64,000 nucleotides of DNA from Streptomyces mobaraensis NBRC 13819 = DSM 40847 (GCF_017916255.1 NZ_CP072827.1:3038001-3102000), one strand, 5' to 3'. Numbered from the stretch's first letter, positions 9,739 through 18,076 are shown. Notes: a model not told the origin generated them from the sequence alone. Translations and numbers: made by a program.

Positions 9739-10641
9739 TCAGTCGCCCAGCGCCGGATCCTCCGCCACCGGCTTGCCGGTCAGGGCGGCGAGGCTGTGGC
9801 GTACGTGGGCCATGTGCGATCGCAATTCCTCGCGCCGTTCCTCGTGCTCCCGGAGGACCCGTTCCGTCTCCCGGGCGATCCGCTCCTCCCGTACCCGGGC
9901 CTGCGCGATCAGTGAGGCGGCCTGCGCCTCCGCGTCCTCCTGGCCGTGCCGCGCCGCCTCCTCGGCGTCCGCGTAGCGGCGCTGCGCCTCGTTGAGCGTC
10001 GACCGCGCGTACTCCTCCATCGCGGCCACCCGCGCGTCCAGCGCGGCCTCGCGCTCGGCGTCCTCGCGGCCCGCCTGGTCCCAGCGCTCGGCGTGCTCCT
10101 TCTCCTGGTCGGCGAGCATCTCGGCGGTGCGCTCGCGCATCTCCTGCAGGGCCGCCTCGGCGTCCGCGCGCCACTGCTTGGCGTCCTGGCGGGCCGTCGC
10201 GCGGAGTTCGTCCGCGACCGTCTGGGCCGCGAGTTGCGCCTGCCGGGCCCACTCCTCGGCCTCCGACCGCACCTCGACCTGGTACTCGTGGGCGGCGTCG
10301 CGGACCTTGCGGGCGTAGGCGCCCGCCGCGTCGTGCATCTCGGCGGCCTCGGCCTCGGTGCGCTCCCGCAGGCCCAGCGCCTCCGCCTCGGCGGTGGCGA
10401 TCAGGCCCTGGGCGCGCGGCCCCAGCGTCTCGTACGTCTGCGGGGGGAGCTGGGCCACCACCTGCCGGAGGCGCTGGACCTCGTCCTCCATCTCCCGCGC
10501 GAGGACGGTGAGCCGCGCCGCGCGCTCCCAGGAGGTGTCGCGCTGCCGCGCGAACTCGGCGAGGGCGCGCTCAACCTGGTCAGGCCGGTAGCCGCGGCCT
10601 CGTACGACAGTGAAACCGTCAGGTGACACCGATGCACTCAT
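9739..10641 (-). CDS. DivIVA-like coiled-coil protein ('cellulose-binding protein' type)
   Basis: A 300-aa, almost wholly helical, highly charged protein. Residues 1-60 look like a DivIVA N-terminal module (FTVVRGRGYRPDQVERALAEF), followed by continuous heptad-rich coiled coil (QRLRQVV, then long Glu/Ala/Arg stretches) to residue 285. There is no signal peptide or membrane segment. Streptomyces proteins of this build are annotated as cellulose-binding or DivIVA-family proteins and include cytoskeletal scaffold proteins of polar growth. Whether this one is polar cannot be read from sequence. The ATG is preceded by AAGGGG. It is convergent with the transglycosylase gene and shares its terminator. 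Confidence 0.8.
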   Translation of the reverse strand: MSASVSPDGFTVVRGRGYRPDQVERALAEFARQRDTSWERAARLTVLAREMEDEVQRLRQVVAQLPPQTYETLGPRAQGLIATAEAEALGLRERTEAEAAEMHDAAGAYARKVRDAAHEYQVEVRSEAEEWARQAQLAAQTVADELRATARQDAKQWRADAEAALQEMRERTAEMLADQEKEHAERWDQAGREDAEREAALDARVAAMEEYARSTLNEAQRRYADAEEAARHGQEDAEAQAASLIAQARVREERIARETERVLREHEERREELRSHMAHVRHSLAALTGKPVAEDPALGD

Positions 10642-10836
10642 GCTTGTAGCCCCTTATATCCGGAAACCCGGTCTGCGACGCGGTCAGGCGCACATCATTC
10701 CCGCACGAGGGAAGTGCCCAAAACACGACACTCCGCCTGGTTGTTCTGTCAAGGATGCGCCGACCGGCAGCGCAGAGCGCCCGGTCCCCCGTGCGCGGGG
10801 CCGAGCGCCCTGCCGCCGTCGAATCCCGGCCGGCCG

Positions 10837-13650
10837 CTAGAAGAGACCGTCCCACATCTGCTCCAGCAGCACCGCCCACCAGTTCTCCGGCGAGGAGAAG
10901 GCCACCGGGTCCAGCGCGGCGATCTGGTCCTGGAAGTCCACGGTCCAGCGCCCCGCCTGCTCCGGCGTCAAGCCGTAGCGCCAGCGCCACATGCGCCCGA
11001 GCAACGCCAAAGAGCGTACGAACTGAGGAAGGCTCGTGTTGACGAACTGCGGTGCCGCCGGTCGGCCGTCGGGCCCCGCCTCCAGCGGGACGGCCACGAT
11101 GTGCGCCGTCCCGTACTGGACGCAGAGCTGCCGGCCGAAGTCACTGCCCATCACCAGGTACGAACCGGCGTCCGACGCCGGCCGCACCCCGCGCTCGACC
11201 GCCAGCTCCGCGAGCGTCGGCACCGGGCGGCCCGGCTGGGCCTGCGCCCAGAAGAACGGCCCGAAGTCCGCCGGCAGCCCCGCCCACACCAGCGTCTGCG
11301 CCACCACGTCCGGCACGCCCTGCCGGGACACGGCGCGCTGGTCGAAGCGGAAGACGCCCTGCGGACCGAAGGATTCCAGCAGTTCCTGCGCGATGCCCTC
11401 GGCCGCGAGCGGCGGGGCCGGGCGCACCTGGTGCGGCTGCGGCAGCGGCACCCGGTTCGGAGCCGGCCGGGCGGGGGCGCCGGCGACCTGGTGCAGCTCG
11501 CCCTGGTGCTCCAGCAGGTGGCGTACGCCCTGCTGGCGGCCGGCGTGGTCGCTGCCGTACGCCGCGGTGTGGCTGATGCGCACCTGCGGCCAGGTCTCGC
11601 GGACCATCCGGGCGCAGTAACCGCCCGGCAGGTCGCAGGACTCCAGCTCGGTGTGGAGCTCCAGCACCTGCTGCGGCGGAACGTTCAGCGACCGCAGCTC
11701 GTGCAGGATCTGCCACTCCGGGTGCGGGGTGCCCGGCGCGCTGCGCCGGATGACCTGCTGCTCCGAGCCGTCCTGGGCACGGTAGCGGAGCACGGCCATA
11801 TAGCCGGGGCCGACGGTCGGGACGCCGGCCGGCGGCTGCGGGTAGCCGTAACCGCCGGGCGGCTGGGGGGCGTTGGGCACCGGCGGAACGCCCGGCGCGC
11901 CGGGGCTCGCGAGCATCGTCGCCGCGGCGTGCACGCCGCCCGCCGGGGCGCCCGGGGCCGCGGGCGCCCCGGGAGCGTGCGGGGCCGGCGCTGCGGCGCC
12001 GGGCGCGGCGCCCGGGGTACCGGGGGCGGCCGGCGGATGCGCGCCGGGGCCTCCCGGGGCGCCCGGGGGCGTGGAACCACCCGGTGCGCCGGGGGAGTTC
12101 GGTGCGGCCGGGGTTCCGGGGGCGCCGGGGGCTCCCGGTGCGGCGGGCGCGTTCGGCGCCCCCGGCACGTTCGGCCCGGCGAGCATCGTCGCGGCGGCGG
12201 GCACGCCGCCCGGCGGCGTCCCGGGCGCGGCGGGCGGTGTCCCCGGCGGCGCGGGCGGTACGGAAGCGGCGCCGGGGGCCGCAGGCGCGCCCGGGACGGG
12301 CGGGACGCCCGGAGCGGACGGGGCCGCGCGGGGGGCGGACGGGACACCAGGGCCCGCCGGGGCACCGGGAGCACCAGGCATCCCGGGCGTACCCGGTGTC
12401 GCGAGCATCGTCGCCGCATAGGCGGCCGAACCACCCGCACCCGCCGGGGTGTTGGGGGTGACCGACGGAGCGGGCGGCGGCGTGGCCGGGCTCGCAGGCG
12501 GCACGTGCGGTGCGTGCGGCGCCTGGGCCGCGTGCGGCGCGGGCGCGGTCTGCGGCGGGACGACGGGGCCGGGCGCGGCCGGCGGTACGGCCGGGGCACC
12601 CGGCACCGGACCCGGACCCGAGCCCGGGCCCCCGGGCTCCTCGATCGCGGGGGCCAGCCGCGTTCGCGGCAGCGAACTGCCCCCGGGCATCAGCTCGGTC
12701 TTCGCGTCCGGCCGCACACCCGGCGGAGGCGTGTCGTCGGCGTCCGAACCGGAGAGCGCGGGCGCGAGGACGGTCGCGGGGAGGTTCCCGGTGTCGTCGT
12801 CGTCCCCGCGCGCCGAGACGTCGGCGCCCGCCCAGATGGGCTCGGGGGCCGGCGCCGGAGAGGGAGAAGAGGGGGTGGCCGGGGCCGCGGAAGCGGGCAC
12901 GGCCCGACCCGGCGCCTCGCCCGGGACGGAGGCATCGGACGTGCCGAGCGCCTCGGGCGTACCGAGCGCCTCAGGCGTACCGCCTGCCGTGGAAGAGGGA
13001 GCGGTCGCCCCGGAGCCCGTCCCCCCGGGCGCGCTCGACGTCGGCCCGCTCGATCCCGCCGCACCGGCGGAGCCCCCACCGGACGTACCGCCGGACATAC
13101 CGCCAGACGCACCCGTCGCAGCGGACGTACCCGACGCACCCGTGGCGCCCGCCCCGCCCGACGTGTCACCCGAGCCCGCGGAGCCGGTCCGCGGCGCCGG
13201 CACGCCCTCCCGGTCCCGTCCCGGCGCGGAGGCGCCTTCCGCCTCCCGTTCCCGCTTGCGGTCCGGGATGCCCATCGCGTCCGCCGCGTCCTGGAGCCAC
13301 TGCGGCGGGCTCAGCAGGAACGACGTCGCGTTCAGGTCCACCCGCCGCGGCGGCTCGTCCGCCACCGGGGCCGGCTCGGCCGCGGTGCCGTACTCCTCCT
13401 CGTACCGCCGGATCACCTCGCCGACCGGCAACCCGGGCCACAGCGTGGTCTCCCCGCTGTCGCGCGCGATCACCAGCCGCGAGCGGGCGCCGTCCGTGGC
13501 GGCCACGCCCTCGCGGTCCTCGGCCCAGGCGACGAAGCCCAGGTCGAACTCGCGCACCTTCACCTCGCGGTGCAGATACGCCGGAACGTCGCCGTTGACC
13601 CAGCGCTCCGCGCGCTCCTGAGCCTGCGCGAACGTCACCACCGCGCTCAC
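10837..13650 (-). CDS. Deaminase-fold / SUKH-4 immunity fusion with long Pro-Ala-Gly linker
   Basis: A 937-aa multidomain protein. Residues 1-90 form a small domain resembling YrhB/Imm35-type immunity folds (REFDLGFVAWAE, then SRLVIARDSGE). Residues 140-610 are a very low-complexity Pro/Ala/Gly linker containing repeated T-x-L sites. Residues 612-720 carry a nucleic-acid/nucleotide deaminase signature: H643-P-E645 and C672 with C679 (ESCDLPGGYC), the expected zinc and catalytic positions. Residues 750-937 match the SUKH-4 immunity fold (YLVMGSDFGRQLCVQYGTAHI, then FVNTSLPQFVRSLALLGRMW). There is no export signal. The GTG start overlaps the stop of the upstream WHH/SUKH gene by GTGA, so the two are translationally coupled. 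Domain names rest on motif recognition; biological role unknown. Confidence 0.8.
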   Translation of the reverse strand: MSAVVTFAQAQERAERWVNGDVPAYLHREVKVREFDLGFVAWAEDREGVAATDGARSRLVIARDSGETTLWPGLPVGEVIRRYEEEYGTAAEPAPVADEPPRRVDLNATSFLLSPPQWLQDAADAMGIPDRKREREAEGASAPGRDREGVPAPRTGSAGSGDTSGGAGATGASGTSAATGASGGMSGGTSGGGSAGAAGSSGPTSSAPGGTGSGATAPSSTAGGTPEALGTPEALGTSDASVPGEAPGRAVPASAAPATPSSPSPAPAPEPIWAGADVSARGDDDDTGNLPATVLAPALSGSDADDTPPPGVRPDAKTELMPGGSSLPRTRLAPAIEEPGGPGSGPGPVPGAPAVPPAAPGPVVPPQTAPAPHAAQAPHAPHVPPASPATPPPAPSVTPNTPAGAGGSAAYAATMLATPGTPGMPGAPGAPAGPGVPSAPRAAPSAPGVPPVPGAPAAPGAASVPPAPPGTPPAAPGTPPGGVPAAATMLAGPNVPGAPNAPAAPGAPGAPGTPAAPNSPGAPGGSTPPGAPGGPGAHPPAAPGTPGAAPGAAAPAPHAPGAPAAPGAPAGGVHAAATMLASPGAPGVPPVPNAPQPPGGYGYPQPPAGVPTVGPGYMAVLRYRAQDGSEQQVIRRSAPGTPHPEWQILHELRSLNVPPQQVLELHTELESCDLPGGYCARMVRETWPQVRISHTAAYGSDHAGRQQGVRHLLEHQGELHQVAGAPARPAPNRVPLPQPHQVRPAPPLAAEGIAQELLESFGPQGVFRFDQRAVSRQGVPDVVAQTLVWAGLPADFGPFFWAQAQPGRPVPTLAELAVERGVRPASDAGSYLVMGSDFGRQLCVQYGTAHIVAVPLEAGPDGRPAAPQFVNTSLPQFVRSLALLGRMWRWRYGLTPEQAGRWTVDFQDQIAALDPVAFSSPENWWAVLLEQMWDGLF

Positions 13651-14624
13651 CCCTCCACCGGGACGGCGTACGCGAAGCCGCCGTCGACCATCAGGTTCGC
13701 CACCGTCTCCAGCTCGGGCGGTCCGCCCGCCAGCCGGGACAGGAAGGCGTCGAAGTCCTCACCACAGGGCAGCAGCAGCCGCTCCACCCGCTCCTGCACC
13801 GTCCAGCCGTCCTGGTCGCGGGCGTCGTCGTACGGGCAGAACCAGACCGAACCGGTCGCCTCGCCCTTCACCTTGACCGCCAGCACGCCGCCCTGCACGA
13901 AGGCCACCCCGAGGTAGTCCTTGGTGAAGTGGTCGCGCAGGCACTTGTTGACGTAGACGAGGTCGTTGACCGCCGCCTCCTCGCGGACGGTGAAGAACGG
14001 CTGGTCCAGCAGCAGTCCCAGCTCCGCGTCGAGCGCGGCGCCCACCGGGGCGCAGCCGCCGGCCGCCTTGAGGAACGCCCGGTAGGCACCGGGCAGCCGG
14101 TAGCCGAGGTCCTCCTCGACGCCCTGGACCTGCTCCTCCGTCACGGCCAGTTCCCGCTGCGGGAGCGCGAAGTGCACCGGCCGGGTCTCCTGGAGCGGCC
14201 GGGTGCCGCGCTTCTCCTGGTCCACGGCGGCCGTCGCCAGCCCGCCGTGGTGCCGCAGCAGCGCCTTCACCTCGGCCGGCACCAGCTCCAGCCGGCGCGT
14301 TCCGGCCACGTGGTGCCAGGTCCAGCCGTGCGGGGTCGCCACCGGGTGCAGGCTCGCCCAGAGTTCGTGGCCCTCCGCGTGCAGCGCGGCGTTCGCGGAG
14401 ACGTAGTCGGTCAGCCGCAGTTCGTCCACCCCGAAGCCCTCCGGCGGGTCCGCGATCTCGGCGGCGGCCCGGGCGTACGGGGAGAAGTCGGGGTACCCGT
14501 CCTCGTCCACCCGCACGCCCTGGGGGTAACGGCCGTGCCGGACGGGGTCCGGGAAGTGCACGACCTGCCCGGCGTAGGCCGTGTTCGGTGGCGCGGCCTG
14601 CTGCCCGAGCCGACCTGTCGTCAT
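13647..14624 (-). CDS. WHH-type HNH/EndoVII nuclease fused to a SUKH (SMI1/KNR4) domain
   Basis: A 325-aa cytoplasmic protein. The N-terminal half (about 40-130) has a WHH nuclease signature: GWTWHH at 100-105, Arg110, LVP at 114-116 and HHGG at 125-128, as in HNH/EndoVII toxin nucleases. Residues 160-300 form an SMI1/KNR4-type SUKH fold (LGYRLPGAYRAFLKAAGGC, then FDAFLSRLAGG). Toxin nucleases and SUKH proteins normally sit on separate polypeptides, so their fusion is notable. ATG chosen for the upstream AGGGGGC. It is the first gene of a two-gene operon. SUKH assignment is firm, the WHH assignment good, and the function in the cell unknown. Confidence 0.78.
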   Translation of the reverse strand: MTTGRLGQQAAPPNTAYAGQVVHFPDPVRHGRYPQGVRVDEDGYPDFSPYARAAAEIADPPEGFGVDELRLTDYVSANAALHAEGHELWASLHPVATPHGWTWHHVAGTRRLELVPAEVKALLRHHGGLATAAVDQEKRGTRPLQETRPVHFALPQRELAVTEEQVQGVEEDLGYRLPGAYRAFLKAAGGCAPVGAALDAELGLLLDQPFFTVREEAAVNDLVYVNKCLRDHFTKDYLGVAFVQGGVLAVKVKGEATGSVWFCPYDDARDQDGWTVQERVERLLLPCGEDFDAFLSRLAGGPPELETVANLMVDGGFAYAVPVEG

Positions 14625-15172
14625 GGCGGATGCCCCCTGCTTGGCTGGCGTGTTCTGCGACGTTCGCGGTCCCGGCGGCGGGTGACGGATCCCGCGGCCG
14701 GAACGGCCTCGTGACGGACAGCCTATGCGGTGCCGCAAGACGGCTCCCCGCCCGTGGGTGGGGAGCACGCCCCCCTCCGGAGAACGCCCGCTCCGCCGGC
14801 CCGGGTTCCGGCCCCGCCGGGATCCGCCGGGGCCCGCCGTACGCGAAGGGGGCGGCTGCCCTGACGTACGCGGCGGCCCGCGCCGGATTCGGGTTCCAGG
14901 ACCCGGGGCCGCACCGATGACCCGGGACCCCGGGACCGCACCAGTGGCCCGCCAGTGACCCGGGCCCCAGAACCCAGGACAACCGCAGAAACCCCTCACG
15001 CCCCGGCAAACCCCCACACCGCGACCGCCTCACCCCCGTGCCGCGACTCGGGCCCCTCTCACCTATTCCGGCACACCCGACACACGCAACACCGCCCTGC
15101 CTTCCACTCCCACCACCCCGTTTGGCAGGCTGATCCCCGCAACAGGGGGATTGCAGGGAGGGAAGAACCACC
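14625..15172. promoter_or_regulatory. Divergent control region between the two toxin/SUKH transcription units
   Basis: About 550 bases with no credible gene, from which the WHH/SUKH operon leaves leftward and the YwqJ-deaminase/SUKH-3 operon rightward. Between 14896 and 14965 the word GACCCGGG occurs three times (14900, 14919 and 14957), with CCCCGGGAC in between. This could be an operator cluster. No convincing -35/-10 pair is seen. Confidence 0.45.
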
Positions 15173-15724
15173 ATGCACACGACGCAGGACCACCAACCCC
15201 TGACCGGGAGCGCCGACGGACGGACCGCCGCGCCCGGCGACCCCCGGCTCAGCTGGAGCACGACCGAGGACGCCGACCGTCCACCCGTGCTGCTCCACCG
15301 CCGCGACGGCATCCTGCCCGCCGTCGCCGCCGCGCTCTCCGTCCGCGGCACCACGCTGACCTGCACCGGGGGCAAGGCCGAACAGCCGCCCGCCCTGCAC
15401 CCCCTCGTCCAGGACTTCCTGGACACGCTCACCAGCGACCGCCGCGAGCGCTTCACCGGCCGCTGCCCCGAGGCGCTGCTCCTCACCCGCTTCCTCACCA
15501 CCCACGAGGCGGGCCGCAGCAAACGTGCCTCCCGCAAACCGCTCACCCACGGCGAGGCCCGCCGCGCGCTCAAGCAGTCGAAGATCACCGCCCGGCACAT
15601 CCGCGAGGACGGCGACCCCCGGCACGGCGCCTACGCCCCGCCCTGCCGGTCCTGTACCGCGCTCCTCGCCCACTTCGGCGTCCGCGCCATCGACCCCACC
15701 ACCACGGAACGAGGCAGGCCCTGA
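15173..15724 (+). CDS. YwqJ-type deaminase-fold protein
   Basis: A 183-aa protein with the YwqJ-like deaminase arrangement. C98-P-E100 (RFTGRCPEALLLTRFL) supplies one zinc ligand and the catalytic Glu. HGAYAPPCRSCTALLAHFGV supplies C158 and C161. These domains occur at the C-terminus of many polymorphic toxins and are predicted to deaminate nucleotides or nucleic acids. Here the domain stands alone, without a secretion leader. GGGAGGGAAG precedes the ATG. The SUKH-3 gene follows after 5 nt, the usual toxin/immunity order. An antitoxin-like or regulatory use inside the cell is possible; no activity can be inferred beyond the intact motif. Confidence 0.85.
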   Translation: MHTTQDHQPLTGSADGRTAAPGDPRLSWSTTEDADRPPVLLHRRDGILPAVAAALSVRGTTLTCTGGKAEQPPALHPLVQDFLDTLTSDRRERFTGRCPEALLLTRFLTTHEAGRSKRASRKPLTHGEARRALKQSKITARHIREDGDPRHGAYAPPCRSCTALLAHFGVRAIDPTTTERGRP

Positions 15725-15729
15725 CCTCC

Positions 15730-16233
15730 ATGCGCGCTTTCGACCGCACCGCAGCCACCCGGTTCCCCGTCGCCGTCGACGCCGCCCTGCGCGAGGCGGG
15801 CTGGCAGCCCGGCCGCTGGGACATCAAGGCCGCCGAGAAGTGGGCCGACGCGCTGCGCGCCCACGTGTCGCCCGCCGGGCACCGGCACACCGTCTTCCCC
15901 GCCGCCGTCGAGGCGTGGGCGGAGTTCGGCGGACTGCGCATCGCGGGGCCGGGCTCGGGCAAGCACATCGCACCGACCCCGTTCCACATCGACCCGCTGC
16001 ACGGGCTGCACCTCGCCCGGACCGTCGCCGACCTCGGCCGCGCGCTCGGCACCGAGGTCTGCCCGCTCGGGCAGGAGCTCGACGGGCAGGCGCTGCTCAC
16101 CATCGACGCCCATGGGCGGGTCTACAGCCTGGACCACACCGGCGACTGGTACCTCGGCTCCGACATCGATCACGCGATCGGGGCGCTGGTGACGGGGACG
16201 CGGCCGGCTCGGCTGTCCTACAGCGGCGGCTGA
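15730..16233 (+). CDS. SUKH-3 family immunity-type protein
   Basis: A 167-aa soluble protein resembling the SUKH-3 family: WDIKAAEKWADAL near the N-terminus, then FPAAVEAWAEFGGLRI, FHIDPLHG and LLTIDAHGRVYSLDHTGDWYLG with the typical central beta-sheet pattern. SUKH-3 proteins are usually encoded directly after a deaminase-type toxin and are taken to bind and neutralise it. The gene lies 5 nt after the YwqJ-type deaminase gene, so co-transcription and a paired role are likely. The first ATG was taken as start. Confidence 0.85.
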   Translation: MRAFDRTAATRFPVAVDAALREAGWQPGRWDIKAAEKWADALRAHVSPAGHRHTVFPAAVEAWAEFGGLRIAGPGSGKHIAPTPFHIDPLHGLHLARTVADLGRALGTEVCPLGQELDGQALLTIDAHGRVYSLDHTGDWYLGSDIDHAIGALVTGTRPARLSYSGG

Positions 16234-16259
16234 ACCGGCCGCCCGGTGGGACGGCCGGT
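16234..16259. terminator. Hairpin between convergent SUKH-3 and histidine kinase genes
   Basis: Perfect 8-bp stem ACCGGCCG / CGGCCGGT with a 10-nt loop, beginning right after the SUKH-3 stop codon. Confidence 0.6.
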
Positions 16260-16291
16260 GCCCACAAGAGGCGAACCGGACCCGCCGGGCC

Positions 16292-17647
16292 TCAGGCCGC
16301 GTCCGCCGCCTCCGCCGCCTCCGGGATCACGGCCGAGACCCGGAACCCGCCCCGGTCCGTGGGCCCGGAGACGAACACGCCGCCCAGCGCCGTCACCCGC
16401 TCCCGCATGCCGACGAGCCCGTTGCCGCCGCTCGGCAGCCCGGCGTCCGTCCCGCCGTCCGACGGCCCGTTCTCCACCTGGAGGGCCACCTCGCCCTCCC
16501 GGTGTGCGACCCGCACCCGGGCCGCGGCCCCCGGGGCGTGCTTGTGGACGTTGGTCAGGGCCTCCTGCACCACGCGGTACGCGGTGCTCTCCACCCGCGC
16601 GGTGTACGTGCGCTGGTCGCCCTCGACCGAGAACTCGACGGCCATCCCCGCCTGCCGCGACTGCCCCACAAGGTCCGCGAGTTGGGCGAGGCGCGGCCCG
16701 TCCGCGGTGCTCGTGGCCAGGGCGTCGGCGGACCGGCGCACCCGCGCCGAGGCCGCCGCGGCCACCGCCGCGAGCCGCTCCGGCTCCTGTGCCGCCGCGG
16801 GTTCGGCGGCGCCGTCCGGCTTGGCGCGCAGCACGCCGAGCATCTCCCGCAGCTCGGTCAGCGCCTGCCGGCCCATGTCGCCGACGAGCTCCGCGTTCCT
16901 GGACGCCTTCTCCGGGTCCTTCAGGGCCACCGCCTGGAGCGCTGCCGCGTGCACCACCATCAGGGAGACCCGGTGCGCCACCACGTCGTGCATCTCGCGG
17001 GCGATCCGCGTCCGCTCCTCGCTGCGGGCCCACTCGGCCCGTTCCTCGGCCCGCTCGGCCAGCAGCGACAGCTCCCGCTCCAGCCCGTCGGCCCGTTCGC
17101 GCAGGCTCTCCACCAGCCTTCGGCGGGCGCCCACGTACAGGCCGAGGAGCAGCGGCGGCGCCGTCAGCCCCAGGGCCATGACGGACGAGAAGAGGACCGC
17201 CGTCACCACGCTCGACTCCAGGCCCGAGGCCGTGGCGTCGCGGTGGAACCGGGCGGCGGAGACGAGCAGCGTCCCGGCCATGGAGGCGACCGCGAGGACG
17301 ACGACGATCCGCCGCGGGACGTCCGCCGCGGCGAGCGTGTACAGCCCGACGACCCCGAGCAGGAAGCCCATCTCGGCCGGGGTGACGGCGATCGACACCA
17401 GCACCACCGCCACCGGCCACTTCCGGCGCACCAGCAGCGCGCCGCCGACCGGTATCCCCGCGAGCGCTCCGAGCGCCCCCGGGGCTCCCACCTCATGCGC
17501 GAACGAGAGTCCCTCGAAGGTGCACTCGATCACCGACATCAACGCCAGGACGACGTCCAGCACCATGCTCCGCCGCCTGGCCCACCACCACGGCCCCGCG
17601 GGCGCGCCCCGAGCGCCCGCTTCCGTGATTGCCCCCGTTGTGGTCAT
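16292..17647 (-). CDS. Sensor histidine kinase, NarL-type (HisKA_3), orphan
   Basis: A 451-aa membrane kinase. Five or so hydrophobic segments lie between residues 28 and 172, followed by a helical linker. The dimerisation/phosphoacceptor box is EERTRIAREMHDVVAHRVSL, with phosphorylatable His220. The ATP-binding N-box is EALTNVHKHAPGA and a G-box GNGLVGMRERV follows. This is the class that normally pairs with a LuxR-type response regulator, but no such gene adjoins it. The nearest LuxR-type regulators are 12-18 kb away at 29.2 and 34.1 kb. ATG at 17647 gives MTTTGAITEA; the longer open frame is low-complexity. Stimulus unknown. Confidence 0.92.
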   Translation of the reverse strand: MTTTGAITEAGARGAPAGPWWWARRRSMVLDVVLALMSVIECTFEGLSFAHEVGAPGALGALAGIPVGGALLVRRKWPVAVVLVSIAVTPAEMGFLLGVVGLYTLAAADVPRRIVVVLAVASMAGTLLVSAARFHRDATASGLESSVVTAVLFSSVMALGLTAPPLLLGLYVGARRRLVESLRERADGLERELSLLAERAEERAEWARSEERTRIAREMHDVVAHRVSLMVVHAAALQAVALKDPEKASRNAELVGDMGRQALTELREMLGVLRAKPDGAAEPAAAQEPERLAAVAAAASARVRRSADALATSTADGPRLAQLADLVGQSRQAGMAVEFSVEGDQRTYTARVESTAYRVVQEALTNVHKHAPGAAARVRVAHREGEVALQVENGPSDGGTDAGLPSGGNGLVGMRERVTALGGVFVSGPTDRGGFRVSAVIPEAAEAADAA

Positions 17648-17889
17648 ACCACCCAGACTACGGGGGCGGGCCAACGGTTTTCGGAATACTGACAGCAGCA
17701 CGCAAACGGCAGGAGCGGAAGCGAACGGGGCCGAAGCCCGGTGGCACACCACCGGAACCACCCCACGCACGACCCCGCGCCCAGGTGCTCTCAGTGGCCC
17801 CGACACCGTCGCATCGAGGCCGGGCGGTACGGCATAGTGGTGTCTGCACGCTCACCCGATCAAGCAACTCGGGCACAGCAGGCGAACCA

Positions 17890-17960
17890 TCCCGGGTCGT
17901 CTAATGGCAGGACAAATGGTTTTGGTCCATTGAATGAGGGTTCGATTCCTTCCCCGGGAG
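17890..17960 (+). tRNA. tRNA-Gln (UUG anticodon)
   Basis: Cloverleaf read directly. The acceptor stem is TCCCGGG (17890-17896) paired with CCCGGGA (17953-17959). The D-arm region contains TCTAATGGCAGGAC. The anticodon stem AATGG/CCATT encloses loop TTTTGGT with anticodon TTG. The T-arm is GAGGGTTCGATTCCTTC. The 3' CCA is not encoded, since CCC follows the discriminator G. It lies upstream of glmU. Confidence 0.93.
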
Positions 17961-17968
17961 CCCATGGT

Positions 17969-17999
17969 CCGGGTCCTGACCGCCCAGGTCAGGACCCGG
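17969..17999 (+). terminator. Hairpin terminator after tRNA-Gln
   Basis: Perfect 13-bp stem (CCGGGTCCTGACC / its complement) with a 5-nt loop GCCCA, nine bases after the tRNA end. It separates the tRNA from glmU. Confidence 0.8.
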
Positions 18000-18076
18000 C
18001 CGCGTTCCGGCCCTTCTACGCACCGGTATCCTGCGGGTGTCACCCCCTCGTAACCCCGAAGCCGAAGGGCACACCC

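Noticed and set aside
10714..13917. Long + strand frame opposite the deaminase-SUKH gene
   Set aside because: Arg/Gly/His-rich translation without motifs; it is the antisense of the Pro/Ala/Gly linker.
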